Below, piece after piece: positions 39,302 through 49,529 of a DNA stretch of 64,000 bases. The translations under genes and the position numbers were made by a program. Position 1 is the first letter of the stretch. Every line of letters starts with the position of its first letter. A model generated the notes under the pieces. The model was not told the DNA's origin. It saw nothing but the letters and a program-made list of their open reading frames with translations, and did not search any database. Source of the stretch: Methanobacterium sp. UBA410 (lineage in GTDB: Archaea; Methanobacteriota; Methanobacteria; Methanobacteriales; Methanobacteriaceae); contig DAHH01000002.1 of NCBI GenBank assembly GCA_002498385.1, positions 1 through 64,000 on the forward strand, in the 5' to 3' direction.

Positions 39302-39988
39302 ATGGTGAACAAGAAAAAAGCAATAGCAGTCCTATCAGGAGGGCTTGACTCGACAGTTGCAACCTCATACTTTAGCAGGGAATATGAAATTCATGCTTTA
39401 ACCTTTGACTACGGTCAGCGAAGCGCTGAAAGGGAGATAAAATCAGCAAAGGTCGTATGTGAAAAGCTGGGCCTGGAACACACAGTTCTTAAACTTCCAT
39501 GGCTTTCAAAGCTTGGAAACTCTGCTCTGACATCCAGTGAAGATATACCTGAACTTGAAGCTTCCCAGCTTGACAACAAGGAAGTCTGTGATGAAACTGC
39601 ACGTAAAGTCTGGGTCCCGGGTCGTAACATAGCTTTCACAGCCATAGCAACCTCTTTTGCAGAGGCAGAAGGTGCAAGCATCATCATCGTTGGCTGGGAC
39701 CTTGAAGAAGCTGCAACCTTCCCTGACAACTCCAAAGAATTTCTGGAAGCCTTTAACAATGTTTTAAAGGTTGGATCTCCCGATGATATAAGGGTAGAGG
39801 CACCAGTTATAGGTCTGACCAAGCAGGGTATTGTGGAACTGGGAGATAAGATCAAAGCCCCAATGGAGCTGAGTTACTCCTGTTACAAGGGCAAAGAAAA
39901 GCACTGTGGCGTTTGTGAATCATGTATGAGGCGTAAAAGGGCATTTCAGGAGGCTGGAGTTGAAGATAAGACGGTTTACATGGTTTAA
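39302..39988 (+). CDS. queC: 7-cyano-7-deazaguanine synthase
   Basis: A 228-residue PP-loop enzyme converting 7-carboxy-7-deazaguanine to preQ0, the precursor of archaeosine in tRNA. The ATP loop AVLSGGLDSTVATSY is near residue 9, VPGRNIAF near 103, and the zinc site CGVCESCMRRKRAF near 201. The length is typical. Preceded by about 180 bases of AT-rich promoter DNA. Confidence 0.95.
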   Translation: MVNKKKAIAVLSGGLDSTVATSYFSREYEIHALTFDYGQRSAEREIKSAKVVCEKLGLEHTVLKLPWLSKLGNSALTSSEDIPELEASQLDNKEVCDETARKVWVPGRNIAFTAIATSFAEAEGASIIIVGWDLEEAATFPDNSKEFLEAFNNVLKVGSPDDIRVEAPVIGLTKQGIVELGDKIKAPMELSYSCYKGKEKHCGVCESCMRRKRAFQEAGVEDKTVYMV

Positions 39989-40280
39989 ATCCTTAACTTA
40001 GGCGGGTGAACCAGGATCTATAGTTTTTTTAAGGCTCTTCCTTAAAACATTGACCCCCTATATAAAAAAATAGTAACTTCCATTTTTTTTAAAATAGCCT
40101 TTTTAAAATATCTCCTTTTTAAAATAGAATTTTCATTAAATTCAACTAATCTTTAATTTTTTTTTGAATAATAGTTTGAATAAAAGAATGAAAAAATAAT
40201 ATTTTTTTAATAGAAATTCAAATATAACGAATTTAAAAGAGGAAAAAGGCTTCAAAGTACAATAAGTCCTTCCATTTTTC
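39989..40280. other. Convergent spacer queC/pycB
   Basis: This AT-rich spacer has T-runs on both strands that could terminate queC and pycB. Nothing else was seen. Confidence 0.5.
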
Positions 40281-41993
40281 CTACTTTATGATCATCAAAG
40301 TATCTCCAGCACCTGCAGTGTCACCTTCATCAACGAAGATCTCCTCAACTCTTCCTGATGTAGGGGCGTGGATGTCGTTTTCCATTTTCATGGCTTCAAG
40401 CACTGCCACAACGTCCCCCTCATTGACGTGGTCTCCCTCATTGACCTTGAGTTTCAGTATCATGCCCTGCATGCTGCAGGTTACACCGCCTTCAACAGGA
40501 CCCTTTGGTGCTCCACCTTCAACAGCTTCAATTTCCATGTATCCTGTGGGTATGACCTTAACATCAAATGTTTCACCGTCAACATTCACGCTGTAAGCTG
40601 TTGGAATTGGGGGCACTTCAGATAGAGCTGCTGTGGGTGCCTTGAGTTTTTCCTCTTCACATTCTCCACGCAGGAATTTAGGGGCTATTGCAGGGTAGAT
40701 GGCGTAGGTTAAAACGTCTTCTTCCTTGTGAATTATGCCCATTTCCTTGCCCTTGGCCTTGAAGTTTTCAAGTTCAGGTTCCATGAGATCTGCTGGTCTG
40801 CATTCTATTGGCTTTTCGTCTCCAATGATCTTTCTGGAGATTTCCTGGTCTATTGGGGCTGGAGGTTTTCCATAGAACCCTTTCAGGTAATCTTTAACCT
40901 CTTTCGTCACATGTTTGTACCTTTCACCGCTTAGAACGTTGAGAACCGCCTGTGTACCCACTATCTGGCTTGTTGGGGTTACAAGCGGTGGGTATCCAAG
41001 TTCTCTGCGAACGTGGGGCATTTCTTTAAGCACGTCCTCGTACCGGTCAAGGGCGTCCTGCTGTTTGAGCTGGGATACAAGGTTTGAAAGCATTCCACCA
41101 GGGATCTGGTAGAGCAGAACATCTGTATCAATCCTTTCAGATATTGGGTCCAGAATACCCAGGTACTTCTCCCTTATCTCCTCGAAGTACCGTTTGATCT
41201 CGCTTAAAAGTTTCAGGTCCAAGCCAGTATCGTACGGTGTGCCTCTCAGTGCTGCAACAGTACTTTCTGTTGGCGGTTGGGATGCACCCCATGCCAGGGG
41301 TGATATTGCAGTATCAAGAAGGTCCACACCGGCCTGACATGCTGCATAGTAACTCATTGGAGTCATACCGCTTGTACAGTGGCAGTGCAGGTTTATCATA
41401 AGATCTGTTTCCTCTTTCAGGGCAGTTATCAATTCATAGGTATCCTGTGGTGATATGAGTCCTGCCATGTCCTTTATTGTTATGGAGTCGCATTCAAGTT
41501 CTTCAAGTCTCTTGGCAAATTCTACGTACTTTTTCACTGTATGGAATGGACTTATGGTGTAACTTATTGTTCCCTGAACGTAGGCGCCCTGTTCCTTTGC
41601 TGCTTTAATGGATGATTCCATGTTTCTTATATCGTTGAGGGCGTCGAATATCCTGAAAACATCAACTCCATTTTCATAGGATTTTTCAACGAATGCCCTT
41701 ACAACATCGTCGGGGTAGTGTTTGTATCCAACGAGGTTCTGACCTCGAAGCAGCATCTGTATTGGAGTCTTTTTCACAGCCTCCTTGAGTTCCACTAGGC
41801 GTTCCCATGGATCCTCATTCAAATATCTTATACAGGTATCGAAGGTTGCACCTCCCCATGCTTCCAACGAGAAGAATCCCACTTTGTCCATCTTTTCGGC
41901 AATGGGTAACATGTCCCTTGTTCTCATTCTGGTTGCAAGGAGGGATTGGTGTGCGTCTCGGTACGCTGTTTCTATGATCTTTATCTTCTTCAT
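40281..41993 (-). CDS. pycB: Pyruvate carboxylase subunit B
   Basis: About 570 residues, the carboxyltransferase plus biotin-carrier subunit that makes oxaloacetate from pyruvate. The N-terminal barrel begins ETAYRDAHQSLLATRMRT with the metal-binding Asp, metal histidines lie in LMINLHCHCTSGM near 200, and the biotinyl lysine is in VLEAMKMENDIHAP near residue 530. Subunit A (biotin carboxylase) is not adjacent, as usual in this group. ATG at 41993 with GTGAGGGT upstream is preferred over the GTG at 42005. Oxaloacetate decarboxylase alpha is the close homologue, but there is no decarboxylase beta gene here. Confidence 0.92.
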   Translation of the reverse strand: MKKIKIIETAYRDAHQSLLATRMRTRDMLPIAEKMDKVGFFSLEAWGGATFDTCIRYLNEDPWERLVELKEAVKKTPIQMLLRGQNLVGYKHYPDDVVRAFVEKSYENGVDVFRIFDALNDIRNMESSIKAAKEQGAYVQGTISYTISPFHTVKKYVEFAKRLEELECDSITIKDMAGLISPQDTYELITALKEETDLMINLHCHCTSGMTPMSYYAACQAGVDLLDTAISPLAWGASQPPTESTVAALRGTPYDTGLDLKLLSEIKRYFEEIREKYLGILDPISERIDTDVLLYQIPGGMLSNLVSQLKQQDALDRYEDVLKEMPHVRRELGYPPLVTPTSQIVGTQAVLNVLSGERYKHVTKEVKDYLKGFYGKPPAPIDQEISRKIIGDEKPIECRPADLMEPELENFKAKGKEMGIIHKEEDVLTYAIYPAIAPKFLRGECEEEKLKAPTAALSEVPPIPTAYSVNVDGETFDVKVIPTGYMEIEAVEGGAPKGPVEGGVTCSMQGMILKLKVNEGDHVNEGDVVAVLEAMKMENDIHAPTSGRVEEIFVDEGDTAGAGDTLMIIK

Positions 41994-42005
41994 GCTTACC
42001 CTCAC

Positions 42006-42369
42006 AGTACGCTTGGATTTATTTTTAATTTCTTAATATACATAGTCATAACTTCCATATATACTAAGAGCCGGCATAATATAAATTTGATTAAGATGAT
42101 GCATGCCATTGAAAATTATTAATAAATAAATTAAGATTGATTATGGATCATCCCTGAAAATAAATGAATTACCTGTTGATTTGTGGATCATCCTGAAAAA
42201 CATATTTAAATTAGAATAAAATACTCAAAGAGAAGTATTCAAACTCAAAGAGAAATATTCAAAAATTAAAAAAAATTAAAAAAGGTCTAAGTTATTAAAA
42301 AAGTTACAGGGTTACAAAAATTAAAAAATTTATAAAATTACATTTTTGGTTGCAAGTGGAGTGAATCCA
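42006..42369. other. pycB promoter region and downstream gap
   Basis: On the minus strand, TTTATATTATGCC near 42075-42090 is a possible TATA box for pycB. The rest is AT-rich with a repeated ACTCAAAGAGAA(A/G)TATTC (near 42221-42260). No gene was seen. Confidence 0.5.
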
Positions 42370-43953
42370 TTACTCCACTTCACAGACTACAAAATCTTTG
42401 TTTTCATAGACAACCCTGCTGAAACTTGGCATTATGGATTTAATGTTTGTATGAATATCTTCACTGTAGTACATCAATGGATAGAACTCAGAGTCCACCT
42501 TCTGCATGTAAAGCGTTCCGTTGCTGGATGGTAAAACCAGGCGTTTGTCGTAGATTATATAACCAATGTTGTTTTTGTCAAAGATGGATTGGGGCGTTGT
42601 GTTGTTGAAATATTCAAATCCATAGTGTATTGGTATTCCAGTCTCTGTTGCAAGGAACATTCCAGAGTAGAGGTTGGATATAAGTACAGTTTTGTTTTTG
42701 TTTCCGTTGCTGTTGAACCAGTTTGCAAGGCCCACCTCTGAATCGGATGGAGGTGCAGTTTGAACCAGTCCAAACTCTGTTCTGGCGCCGAATGTACTTA
42801 TGTGGGTGTTTTCCAGTGTTAAAACTCCTGAAATAATGGAGAGTGAGAATATGGCCACAAGAAGACCTGTTCTAACCTTGCTGGATGATAGGGCTTTGTA
42901 ATTTTTGAGTTCAGTGTAAACATAGTTCAGGCCGGATCCTCCCAGAAGTGCCAGGGGCATCATCATGTAAACTATCAATCGGAAGGAGATGGTCTTGACT
43001 CCGAACCAGTAGGATTTGCTCAGTAAGAAAAGTACCAGGAGCCATGTTAAAATGAAAACATCCTTTTTTTCCCTTCTTTTAAGGGCCAGAACTCCGCCTA
43101 CAACTGCGAAGGGAATGAGAATTGGGCCGAAGTACTTAACATAGCCATAGGCACTCAAGGGCTCGTTAACGTTGACCTGGGTTGCATATCCTGTTACTGC
43201 AGATATACCTCCATTCAATATTCCACTAAAGAGATCAGGGGATTTCACCCATAAAACTGCTGCCCCTGCAAGTACTGTAAGCACCAGTAAACTCAGGAAG
43301 GCAGCGTAGTTTTTGAAAACTCTGATGTTACGGTATAAAACAAGCTCAACAAGTGTTAATGCAGTTATCACGCTGAACAAACACAAAATTGCCGCCTGAT
43401 GGGTTACAATAACCATCAGAAGTAGCAATCCCGAGAGCACGGCATACTTCAGTATTTTCTCTTTTATCGAGCGGTAGTAAAGGTAGACTGCAATGGGCAC
43501 GAAGATGAGTGCGAGGTTTTCTGGAACGGGGAGCATGATCCTGTAGATCATGTAGCTTGAAATTATAAGAAATCCTGCTGAAATTCCTGCAAGCCTTCCG
43601 TAGAACTTTTCAGCAACGTAAGAAATTGATAAGACGATTAAAGTGGCTAAAACTGGCTGCAGGAACCTTGCAACCTGGAAGTAGTCAGCGTGAAGCAGGT
43701 TGCCTATCGCTGCAAGCAGCAAATGAAACAATGGAGGATAGGCTATTTTCTGACCTACAGGGGCATCTAACAGGGGATTTGTTAATATGAGTCCGTGCTG
43801 GCTGTAAAGGTGTGCATACTGGACGTGGTAAATTATATCCCAGCTCAGGGGCCATTGAAATTTGAGGGTGGGTATAAGAGTTATGATAAATGCGGCAAGG
43901 GCTGGAATAAGGATCAATGCCCTTTTATAATTATTTTTGATATCAAAATTCAT
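42370..43953 (-). CDS. GT-C-like polytopic membrane glycosyltransferase, uncharacterised
   Basis: A 527-residue protein with about 11-12 membrane segments in the first 410 residues and a soluble C-terminal domain. The first extracytoplasmic loop has WDIIYHVQYAHLY near residue 37, in the position of the acidic motif of GT-C glycosyltransferases, which use lipid-linked sugars. The overall look resembles archaeal ArnT/PMT-like or AglB-related proteins. Donor and acceptor are unknown; a cell-envelope glycosylation role is inferred. It is a single gene with no operon partner. Confidence 0.6.
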   Translation of the reverse strand: MNFDIKNNYKRALILIPALAAFIITLIPTLKFQWPLSWDIIYHVQYAHLYSQHGLILTNPLLDAPVGQKIAYPPLFHLLLAAIGNLLHADYFQVARFLQPVLATLIVLSISYVAEKFYGRLAGISAGFLIISSYMIYRIMLPVPENLALIFVPIAVYLYYRSIKEKILKYAVLSGLLLLMVIVTHQAAILCLFSVITALTLVELVLYRNIRVFKNYAAFLSLLVLTVLAGAAVLWVKSPDLFSGILNGGISAVTGYATQVNVNEPLSAYGYVKYFGPILIPFAVVGGVLALKRREKKDVFILTWLLVLFLLSKSYWFGVKTISFRLIVYMMMPLALLGGSGLNYVYTELKNYKALSSSKVRTGLLVAIFSLSIISGVLTLENTHISTFGARTEFGLVQTAPPSDSEVGLANWFNSNGNKNKTVLISNLYSGMFLATETGIPIHYGFEYFNNTTPQSIFDKNNIGYIIYDKRLVLPSSNGTLYMQKVDSEFYPLMYYSEDIHTNIKSIMPSFSRVVYENKDFVVCEVE

Positions 43954-44262
43954 GTTATCACTAATTTTATATTTTGCAAGAAAAGATTGAATATTTCCTC
44001 TTTTTGATGATTTGAATAACTATAATGGGGTGATCTATCATAAAAACTTATTCACCAAGGATTTGCTCGACTGTTTTTTAACTGCTACCCCCATTCAATG
44101 GTTAACTTCTCAGTTATTTTTGATGTTTGCTGAACACTTCGAACACCCTATCCGAAAACTTTATATAAGAAAATGTACCGCCCCTAAATTATCAGAACTA
44201 TGTTTCTTTCTTCCGACTATTTGAGTTGGTGGAAAAAAATCAAAAACGTTAGAGAGATTTAA
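43954..44262. other. Upstream region of the nifH remnant
   Basis: A perfect TATA box TTTATATAA survives at 44160-44168, about 95 bases before the nifH ATG. I saw no clear GGAA-N6-TTCC NrpR operator, so nitrogen control may be lost. Confidence 0.5.
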
Positions 44263-44883
<621 letters not shown>

Positions 44884-44930
44884 TGGAATCGTATCAAAGG
44901 AAAATAGAAAAGAAATAGGATCAGGGGAGA

Positions 44931-45261
44931 GGTAAACAAAAGGCCATACTGAATGAGGTTTCACTGGACATTGAAGAACCCGAACTACTAAAACAGAGGG
45001 AAATGCACGATGGCGAAGCTGCAGTTCTCAGGTCGAAGACAGGGAAGCTTGCAATAAAGATCAGGAAAAGTGGGGATCTGCACTCAGATTTTGTCCGGGC
45101 CTACAGAGGTGGATGGATGAAGTACGGTAAGAACATCAATGTTTTAACAGATGATTCCACAGGTGATGAAGGAGAAGGTGTCCCCCTACCATGAAACCTG
45201 GGTTAAACTTGAAAGATTAGAACAGACAAAAAAAATAGTTAGTTATTCTAAAGCCCTTTAA
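44931..45261 (+). pseudogene. Remnant of a molybdopterin-dinucleotide-binding C-terminal domain
   Basis: Reading continuously gives AILNEVSLDIEEPELLKQRE, then MHDGEAAVLRSKTGKLAIKI, DFVRAYRGGWMKYGKNINVL and GEGVPL. A one-base frame change then continues YHETWVKLERLEQTKK to a stop at 45261. The pattern of 'xDGxxVxVxSxxGxxxxxx...FVxxxxGWWxKYGNxNxL' and a final PYHExxVKLE is like the C-terminal domain of formate-dehydrogenase-type molybdopterin oxidoreductases. It has no catalytic part and lies just behind the nifH remnant, so it is a truncated, frameshifted fragment. The family call is by eye. Confidence 0.55.
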
Positions 45262-45339
45262 AAAAAAACAGTTTTTTATCAAATTAAAAATTGATTAAAA
45301 AGTTATATCATCATGGAAACCCATAAAAAACTCCCTGAA

Positions 45340-45373
45340 AGCTTAAACTTAAAAAAAGCTTAAACTTAAAAAA
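45340..45373. repeat. 17-bp tandem duplication
   Basis: AGCTTAAACTTAAAAAA at 45340-45356 is repeated exactly at 45357-45373, between the pseudogene and the next minus-strand gene. Confidence 0.85.
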
Positions 45374-45395
45374 AGTATCCTTGAAATTGCAGTAG

Positions 45396-45593
45396 CTACC
45401 TTTTGTCTCTTTGCTCAACCACAGGACATATCCAGTCTTTGCAGAAGGTCATAACCATCTCTCCTTTATCAGTGGTTATGTAAAGCCTCCAACAGTCATT
45501 GTTCTGTGTTTTGAATTTAATGTCAACGACTTTTTTCCCTACAAGGTTTTCAAGGGCTTCCTGACATTCCCTTGTGTGGTTTGTGAGTTTCAT
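45396..45593 (-). CDS. Hypothetical 65-aa protein
   Basis: A 65-residue soluble protein beginning MKLTNHTRECQEALENLVGK, with three cysteines and an alternating pattern (KKVVDIKFKT, WRLYITTDKGEMVMTF) suggesting a small beta-sheet domain. AAGGAGCAG precedes the ATG at good spacing, supporting translation. I do not recognise the family. It stands alone next to a pseudogene region. Confidence 0.6.
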   Translation of the reverse strand: MKLTNHTRECQEALENLVGKKVVDIKFKTQNNDCWRLYITTDKGEMVMTFCKDWICPVVEQRDKR

Positions 45594-45908
45594 TTATCTG
45601 CTCCTTTTTAGGTCATGTGGTGTACCAGTTATATTATCTTTTTTAAATTTTATAAGATTTACTGTGACTTGTAGAGTATCCGGAAAATGGGCTTAAATGC
45701 GTTAAACCGTAATTAAAAGTTTAACTGTGTTCAGTTCATGATGTTTGCAGTGGGGATAAAACAGAAAGCTTGATATACTATGACACTTAATGTTATTACT
45801 GATGTTTGCTGAAATCGATTAAGTCTACCTCATTTGCCTTGGAAACTTAGATGAAACATTAGGCGAACATTTTGCAGGTGATACCAGAGGCTGGAACTAA
45901 ACTGTTGT
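45594..45908. other. Intergenic region
   Basis: It carries the promoter of the 65-residue gene and the end of the dehydrogenase gene. No other feature was recognised. Confidence 0.5.
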
Positions 45909-46718
45909 TTAATCATCAGAGAATCCATGAAAAATCTTTTCATAATTCGATTTTCCCTGTTTCTTTGAGATCATCTGAAAAAATTCAAGTGTTGCCCTGC
46001 TCATCACGGGATCTGTATATTCAGAGACCACCTTTACAACCTCCAACATCTCCTGAGCACGTCTTTTTGCATTTAACTCACTGCTCATTATTCTGGATAT
46101 TGCAGATTCCTTGAAACCGGGGCATTCTGTTTCTGATAAATATTTAAGAAGTATATCATCAATGCCCATTTTATAAGCTGTGTAAAGTGATTCAAAAAGT
46201 AGTGCAGAAACTCCTTTGGTGTAAACACTTCTCAACATCTTTAAAGCTGAAGCCTGACCCAGATCTGGCCCTACTATGTTTATGTTCATTCCATACTGAT
46301 TGAGCTCTGCAAAACTTTCTGCAAAGCTTCCAGATGCAACGATCTTAACATCTGCACCTTTTTTAATGCTTCCCATTATGGATGCATCCACAGTTTTACC
46401 ATTTTCCACAAAGCTCAAAGCTTCTTTAACTGTAAATGGAGAAACACTGTTCATGTCAACGTAAACCCCTTTCACACTGTTTCCAACTTTTTTTGAAACT
46501 TCAACGGTCGCTCCTGGAACAACGGCTGAAATTGTAATATCAGATATCTCTGCAACTTCTTCAAGACTTTCACAGAGCTTAACACCAAGATCAAGTGCAT
46601 TTTGCCGTGTTTTTAAGCTTCTTTCCTCGGTGCATGTGTAGGCTTCCACCCCTTCAGCCATAAGCTTCCTGGAGAGGACCCTTGAAACCTCTCCAAATCC
46701 CAGAAATCCCACTTTCAT
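45909..46718 (-). CDS. NAD(P)-binding beta-hydroxyacid dehydrogenase-like protein
   Basis: A 269-residue protein of the 6-phosphogluconate/3-hydroxyisobutyrate dehydrogenase superfamily. The Rossmann motif GFLGFGEVSRVLSRKL is near residue 4, and the C-terminal helical half (LKMLRSVYTKGVSALLFESL near 155) matches the DUF1932-type domain. The classical catalytic lysine region is present in altered form (SALKMLRS). The substrate is unknown. AAGGTGATT precedes the ATG, and the DUF89 gene lies 31 bases upstream, so they form an operon. Confidence 0.72.
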   Translation of the reverse strand: MKVGFLGFGEVSRVLSRKLMAEGVEAYTCTEERSLKTRQNALDLGVKLCESLEEVAEISDITISAVVPGATVEVSKKVGNSVKGVYVDMNSVSPFTVKEALSFVENGKTVDASIMGSIKKGADVKIVASGSFAESFAELNQYGMNINIVGPDLGQASALKMLRSVYTKGVSALLFESLYTAYKMGIDDILLKYLSETECPGFKESAISRIMSSELNAKRRAQEMLEVVKVVSEYTDPVMSRATLEFFQMISKKQGKSNYEKIFHGFSDD

Positions 46719-46749
46719 CTAATCACCTTTAACATTTTGAATGGAGAAC

Positions 46750-47610
46750 CTAAAACTTCAAAACCACGTTGTCGCCTTTTTTGACACCAATTTCCCTTGC
46801 AACAGGGTCACATTTGGCATTTAATAGGGAAAATACAGGTTTGTCTCCAAGGTCCATTTCACCAAGGCCTTCGTAGTTTCCCAGGCCCTTTGCTATAACC
46901 ATGTCTGCTGCATCAAAGGCTTTCCTGAACTGCGGGGATACATCACTGTAGATCACACCCACAGAGTCTGTACCTGTGGTTGTAAGTTCTGCAACCTCAT
47001 CCAGACCGATCTTCAATGCATCCTCCATACAAGCATCGTTTAGTATTGGATTTTCCTTGAGGGCAACTGTAACATCCACATCGTACTCATGAAGCTTTTT
47101 AATTAAGAGTTTGTCGAACACTATCTCCCCTATATTGTCTGCAAGATATAGAACAGTTTTTGCCCTTTTAAGCTCTTCTTCAAGCTTTTTAGAATCGTTA
47201 ACAGCAAAACCTTTGTTCATTGCATGGGTTACTATGCTTTCCATGTCTGCATCCAGTCCCATGGCACCGAAATCTATGATGTTACCTGCTATTGCTGCTT
47301 TCAGATAACTTTCAAGGCCGTCTTTGTCTTCAACAATTTTTTGAACCTTTGGAAGAATTTTCATGGCAATTTCATTGCACAGATCTCTCTGATAACTGTA
47401 AGGGTCACTGTTTTTGGTTTCCCTTTTTATGGTTCTGTGTATTTCAGTTCCAATCACGTTGGAAGCTGCACTGGGATGGAAGTTCCTGCACACTATCTTG
47501 GTTACCTTTTCTGTAACATCCATCTTCAAGGAATCATCGTCAGTTGCAAGATCAAGGGCTTCCCTTGCCTGCCTTAGAAAACATGCTGCACATTCGTAAT
47601 GAACCTTCAT
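46750..47610 (-). CDS. DUF89 / ARMT1-like damage-control phosphatase
   Basis: A 286-residue protein of the DUF89 family, metal-dependent phosphatases proposed to remove damaged sugar or cofactor phosphates. The N-terminal CAACFLRQA cysteine pair is typical of the archaeal subfamily, LYLADNIGEIVFDKLLI near 165 carries the DN metal-binding residues, and VIAKGLGNYEGL near 237 follows. The substrate is unknown. It is the first gene of a pair with the downstream dehydrogenase-like gene. Confidence 0.8.
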   Translation of the reverse strand: MKVHYECAACFLRQAREALDLATDDDSLKMDVTEKVTKIVCRNFHPSAASNVIGTEIHRTIKRETKNSDPYSYQRDLCNEIAMKILPKVQKIVEDKDGLESYLKAAIAGNIIDFGAMGLDADMESIVTHAMNKGFAVNDSKKLEEELKRAKTVLYLADNIGEIVFDKLLIKKLHEYDVDVTVALKENPILNDACMEDALKIGLDEVAELTTTGTDSVGVIYSDVSPQFRKAFDAADMVIAKGLGNYEGLGEMDLGDKPVFSLLNAKCDPVAREIGVKKGDNVVLKF

Positions 47611-47856
47611 ATCGTATTCCTGCTCTTTGATTATTTTTTAATGATTGATCTAACCTTTTTTTGGATTAATAAAACTTTTTAATCATTATTTTCGAATTTT
47701 AATGAAAAATTTTATTTTTTTTTTAAACTTGTTAATTGATCAGTAATTATTTTTATTCTCTAAAATTTATTTATAAATTCATTTTTTACAAATTTTTCAT
47801 TTTTTACAAATTTATTTTTTTAAAAAAAACTTTTTTTGGGGATCTAGTTTTGGAGA

Positions 47857-48879
47857 TCACAGTGAATTTGATGGAATTGGAGTTAAGCAGAGAATTAAAA
47901 CTATTAACATGACAAAAGCCATGATCTTCCGTCCCTTTGTGAGCCCTGAAACATTGTCAAGAGCTCCGGGATGTCTTTTTGTCATTAAAACGATTATAAA
48001 CATGAGCACTGCCATGGCTATCCATCCGAGGGCTACAGTTACCGCCACGCCAATTATGGATATGATGAGATGGGTTCTTTCACTGAAAAGAGACCTTGAG
48101 ATGTGGCCACCATCCAGGAAGGACACGGGCATGAGGTTGAGCATGGTGACTATGATGCCAACCCAGCCAGCAAAGGCAACAGGATTCATGTGCAACATGT
48201 AACCTGCAGGCACTGGAGGTGCCAGGAAGTACGCGATTATGGCCATTAACAGTGGTGGGTTGAAAGTGGTGGTTCCTGGTTTTATTGGGACCACCGTTGA
48301 GAGTAGAACTCCAATCACAAGAACAGGAATAGTAACCAGTATTCCTGCAATTGGGCCGCTGCATCCCAGATCGAAGAGAGCGTTTCTATTTGGAATGGGG
48401 GATTTAACATTTATAACAGCTCCGAATGTTCCAATAAGTGTTGGTGCTGGTATGAAATAGGGTAATGTTGCTTCAACGTCATGTTTTCTGGCTGCGAAGA
48501 AGTGTGCACTTTCATGCACTCCAAGTATGCTTAAAATTGCTATAGAAAAAGCAGCACCGTCCCAAATAGTCCCTCCAACCATGTAACCTGCAAAGATGGT
48601 GCTTGCAACGGTTGCAACAAAAAGCAGCAGGTTCATGTAAACGTTGGACTTTCCTATTTGGGGCTTTTTAGCTATTCCTATCCTGTAATTTTCGCCGTAG
48701 CGCTCCATAAAAGGTATGTAACCTATTCCATCCATATCAAGGATTAGCTGGGCAAATTTGTCACGATCGTAGTCATAGGTAACGAAGTAAGAGCCTTCCT
48801 CAGTAGAACGAAAATCTTCCACCTGAAAGTAATTTGAGATGCATTCCTCAATTAGATCGAAGTTTTCCACATATAACAC
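47857..48879 (-). CDS. Site-2 protease family (M50) membrane metalloprotease
   Basis: A 340-residue membrane protease. A soluble N-terminal region (~85 residues) precedes about six or seven membrane helices. The zinc motif HESAH lies in LGVHESAHFFAARKHDVEA near residue 142, and the third ligand region is NLMPVSFLDGGHISR near 251. The family cleaves membrane proteins within the bilayer, often to release regulators; substrates here are unknown. Single gene. Confidence 0.88.
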   Translation of the reverse strand: MLYVENFDLIEECISNYFQVEDFRSTEEGSYFVTYDYDRDKFAQLILDMDGIGYIPFMERYGENYRIGIAKKPQIGKSNVYMNLLLFVATVASTIFAGYMVGGTIWDGAAFSIAILSILGVHESAHFFAARKHDVEATLPYFIPAPTLIGTFGAVINVKSPIPNRNALFDLGCSGPIAGILVTIPVLVIGVLLSTVVPIKPGTTTFNPPLLMAIIAYFLAPPVPAGYMLHMNPVAFAGWVGIIVTMLNLMPVSFLDGGHISRSLFSERTHLIISIIGVAVTVALGWIAMAVLMFIIVLMTKRHPGALDNVSGLTKGRKIMAFVMLIVLILCLTPIPSNSL

Positions 48880-49179
48880 GTTCCAAAGTTAAAGTGTGAA
48901 GTTTTTCAGGTTTAATCCGTGTTTTTGCAGGGGATCATATCACTGGATCAATGATGGATCCATTAAAATCTTGTTAAGGCTGGTTGAGTGTAGACCTCCC
49001 TTTTCACCATTTACGGTTTCACATGTACAGCTGAAGGAGATTTACAATTCTACAGGAGAACATTACAAGGGAATTTGCAGGTTTTAAAAATTCAGTTAAA
49101 AGCACAACCTGAATTTAAAGGTACGTGTAACTAAATATAGGTACTAAATGTAGGTGTAACTTGGATAACCGTACAAATT
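48880..49179. other. Intergenic region
   Basis: This is the upstream region of the site-2 protease gene and the downstream region of the MoaD-like gene. A 63-codon plus-strand ORF (48896-49087) lacks an RBS, and I found no recognisable similarity, so it was not called. Confidence 0.5.
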
Positions 49180-49380
49180 TTAACCGCCATATATGACCTG
49201 TATGATCTCAAGGGTGTCTCCATCCTGGACCTGCTCTTCATCGATTACAATGAAATCATTTTTTTTGACAACAACTGTTTCAGATGGTACATCAAGCAGT
49301 TCTAACAGATCTTTAACTGTTTTGTTTCCATTTATATCTAATTTCTTCTTATTCTCGCCTTTAATTACTGTTACTACCAT
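49180..49380 (-). CDS. MoaD/ThiS-like ubiquitin-fold sulfur carrier
   Basis: A 66-residue beta-grasp protein ending in Gly-Gly, the hallmark of sulfur carriers activated as C-terminal thiocarboxylates (ThiS, MoaD, archaeal SAMPs, TtuB). It shows KTVKDLLELLDVPSETVVV near residue 20 and DGDTLEIIQVIYGG at the end. GGAGAT precedes the ATG at 49380. It lies 149 bases behind an Ncs6/TtuA gene on the same strand, suggesting it supplies sulfur for tRNA 2-thiolation. Confidence 0.85.
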   Translation of the reverse strand: MVVTVIKGENKKKLDINGNKTVKDLLELLDVPSETVVVKKNDFIVIDEEQVQDGDTLEIIQVIYGG

Positions 49381-49407
49381 TGGCCTTATCTCCGATTTTC
49401 TTACTTT

Positions 49408-49437
49408 CAGTTTTAGAAGATCCAGTTTTAGAAGATC
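49408..49437. repeat. 15-bp tandem duplication
   Basis: CAGTTTTAGAAGATC occurs at 49408-49422 and 49423-49437, in the gap between the thiolase and carrier genes. Confidence 0.85.
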
Positions 49438-49529
49438 TAAGATCTATCTTGGTTTTATTATGTACTGTGGTGTTACGTGTTAAGATTACCGTGGAAGGCA
49501 TTGGGATTATATCTGGTTGATCAAAACTT

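Noticed and set aside
48896..49087. 63-codon ORF between the site-2 protease and MoaD-like genes
   Set aside because: No RBS and no recognisable family. It may be a gene scrap, but I could not support it.
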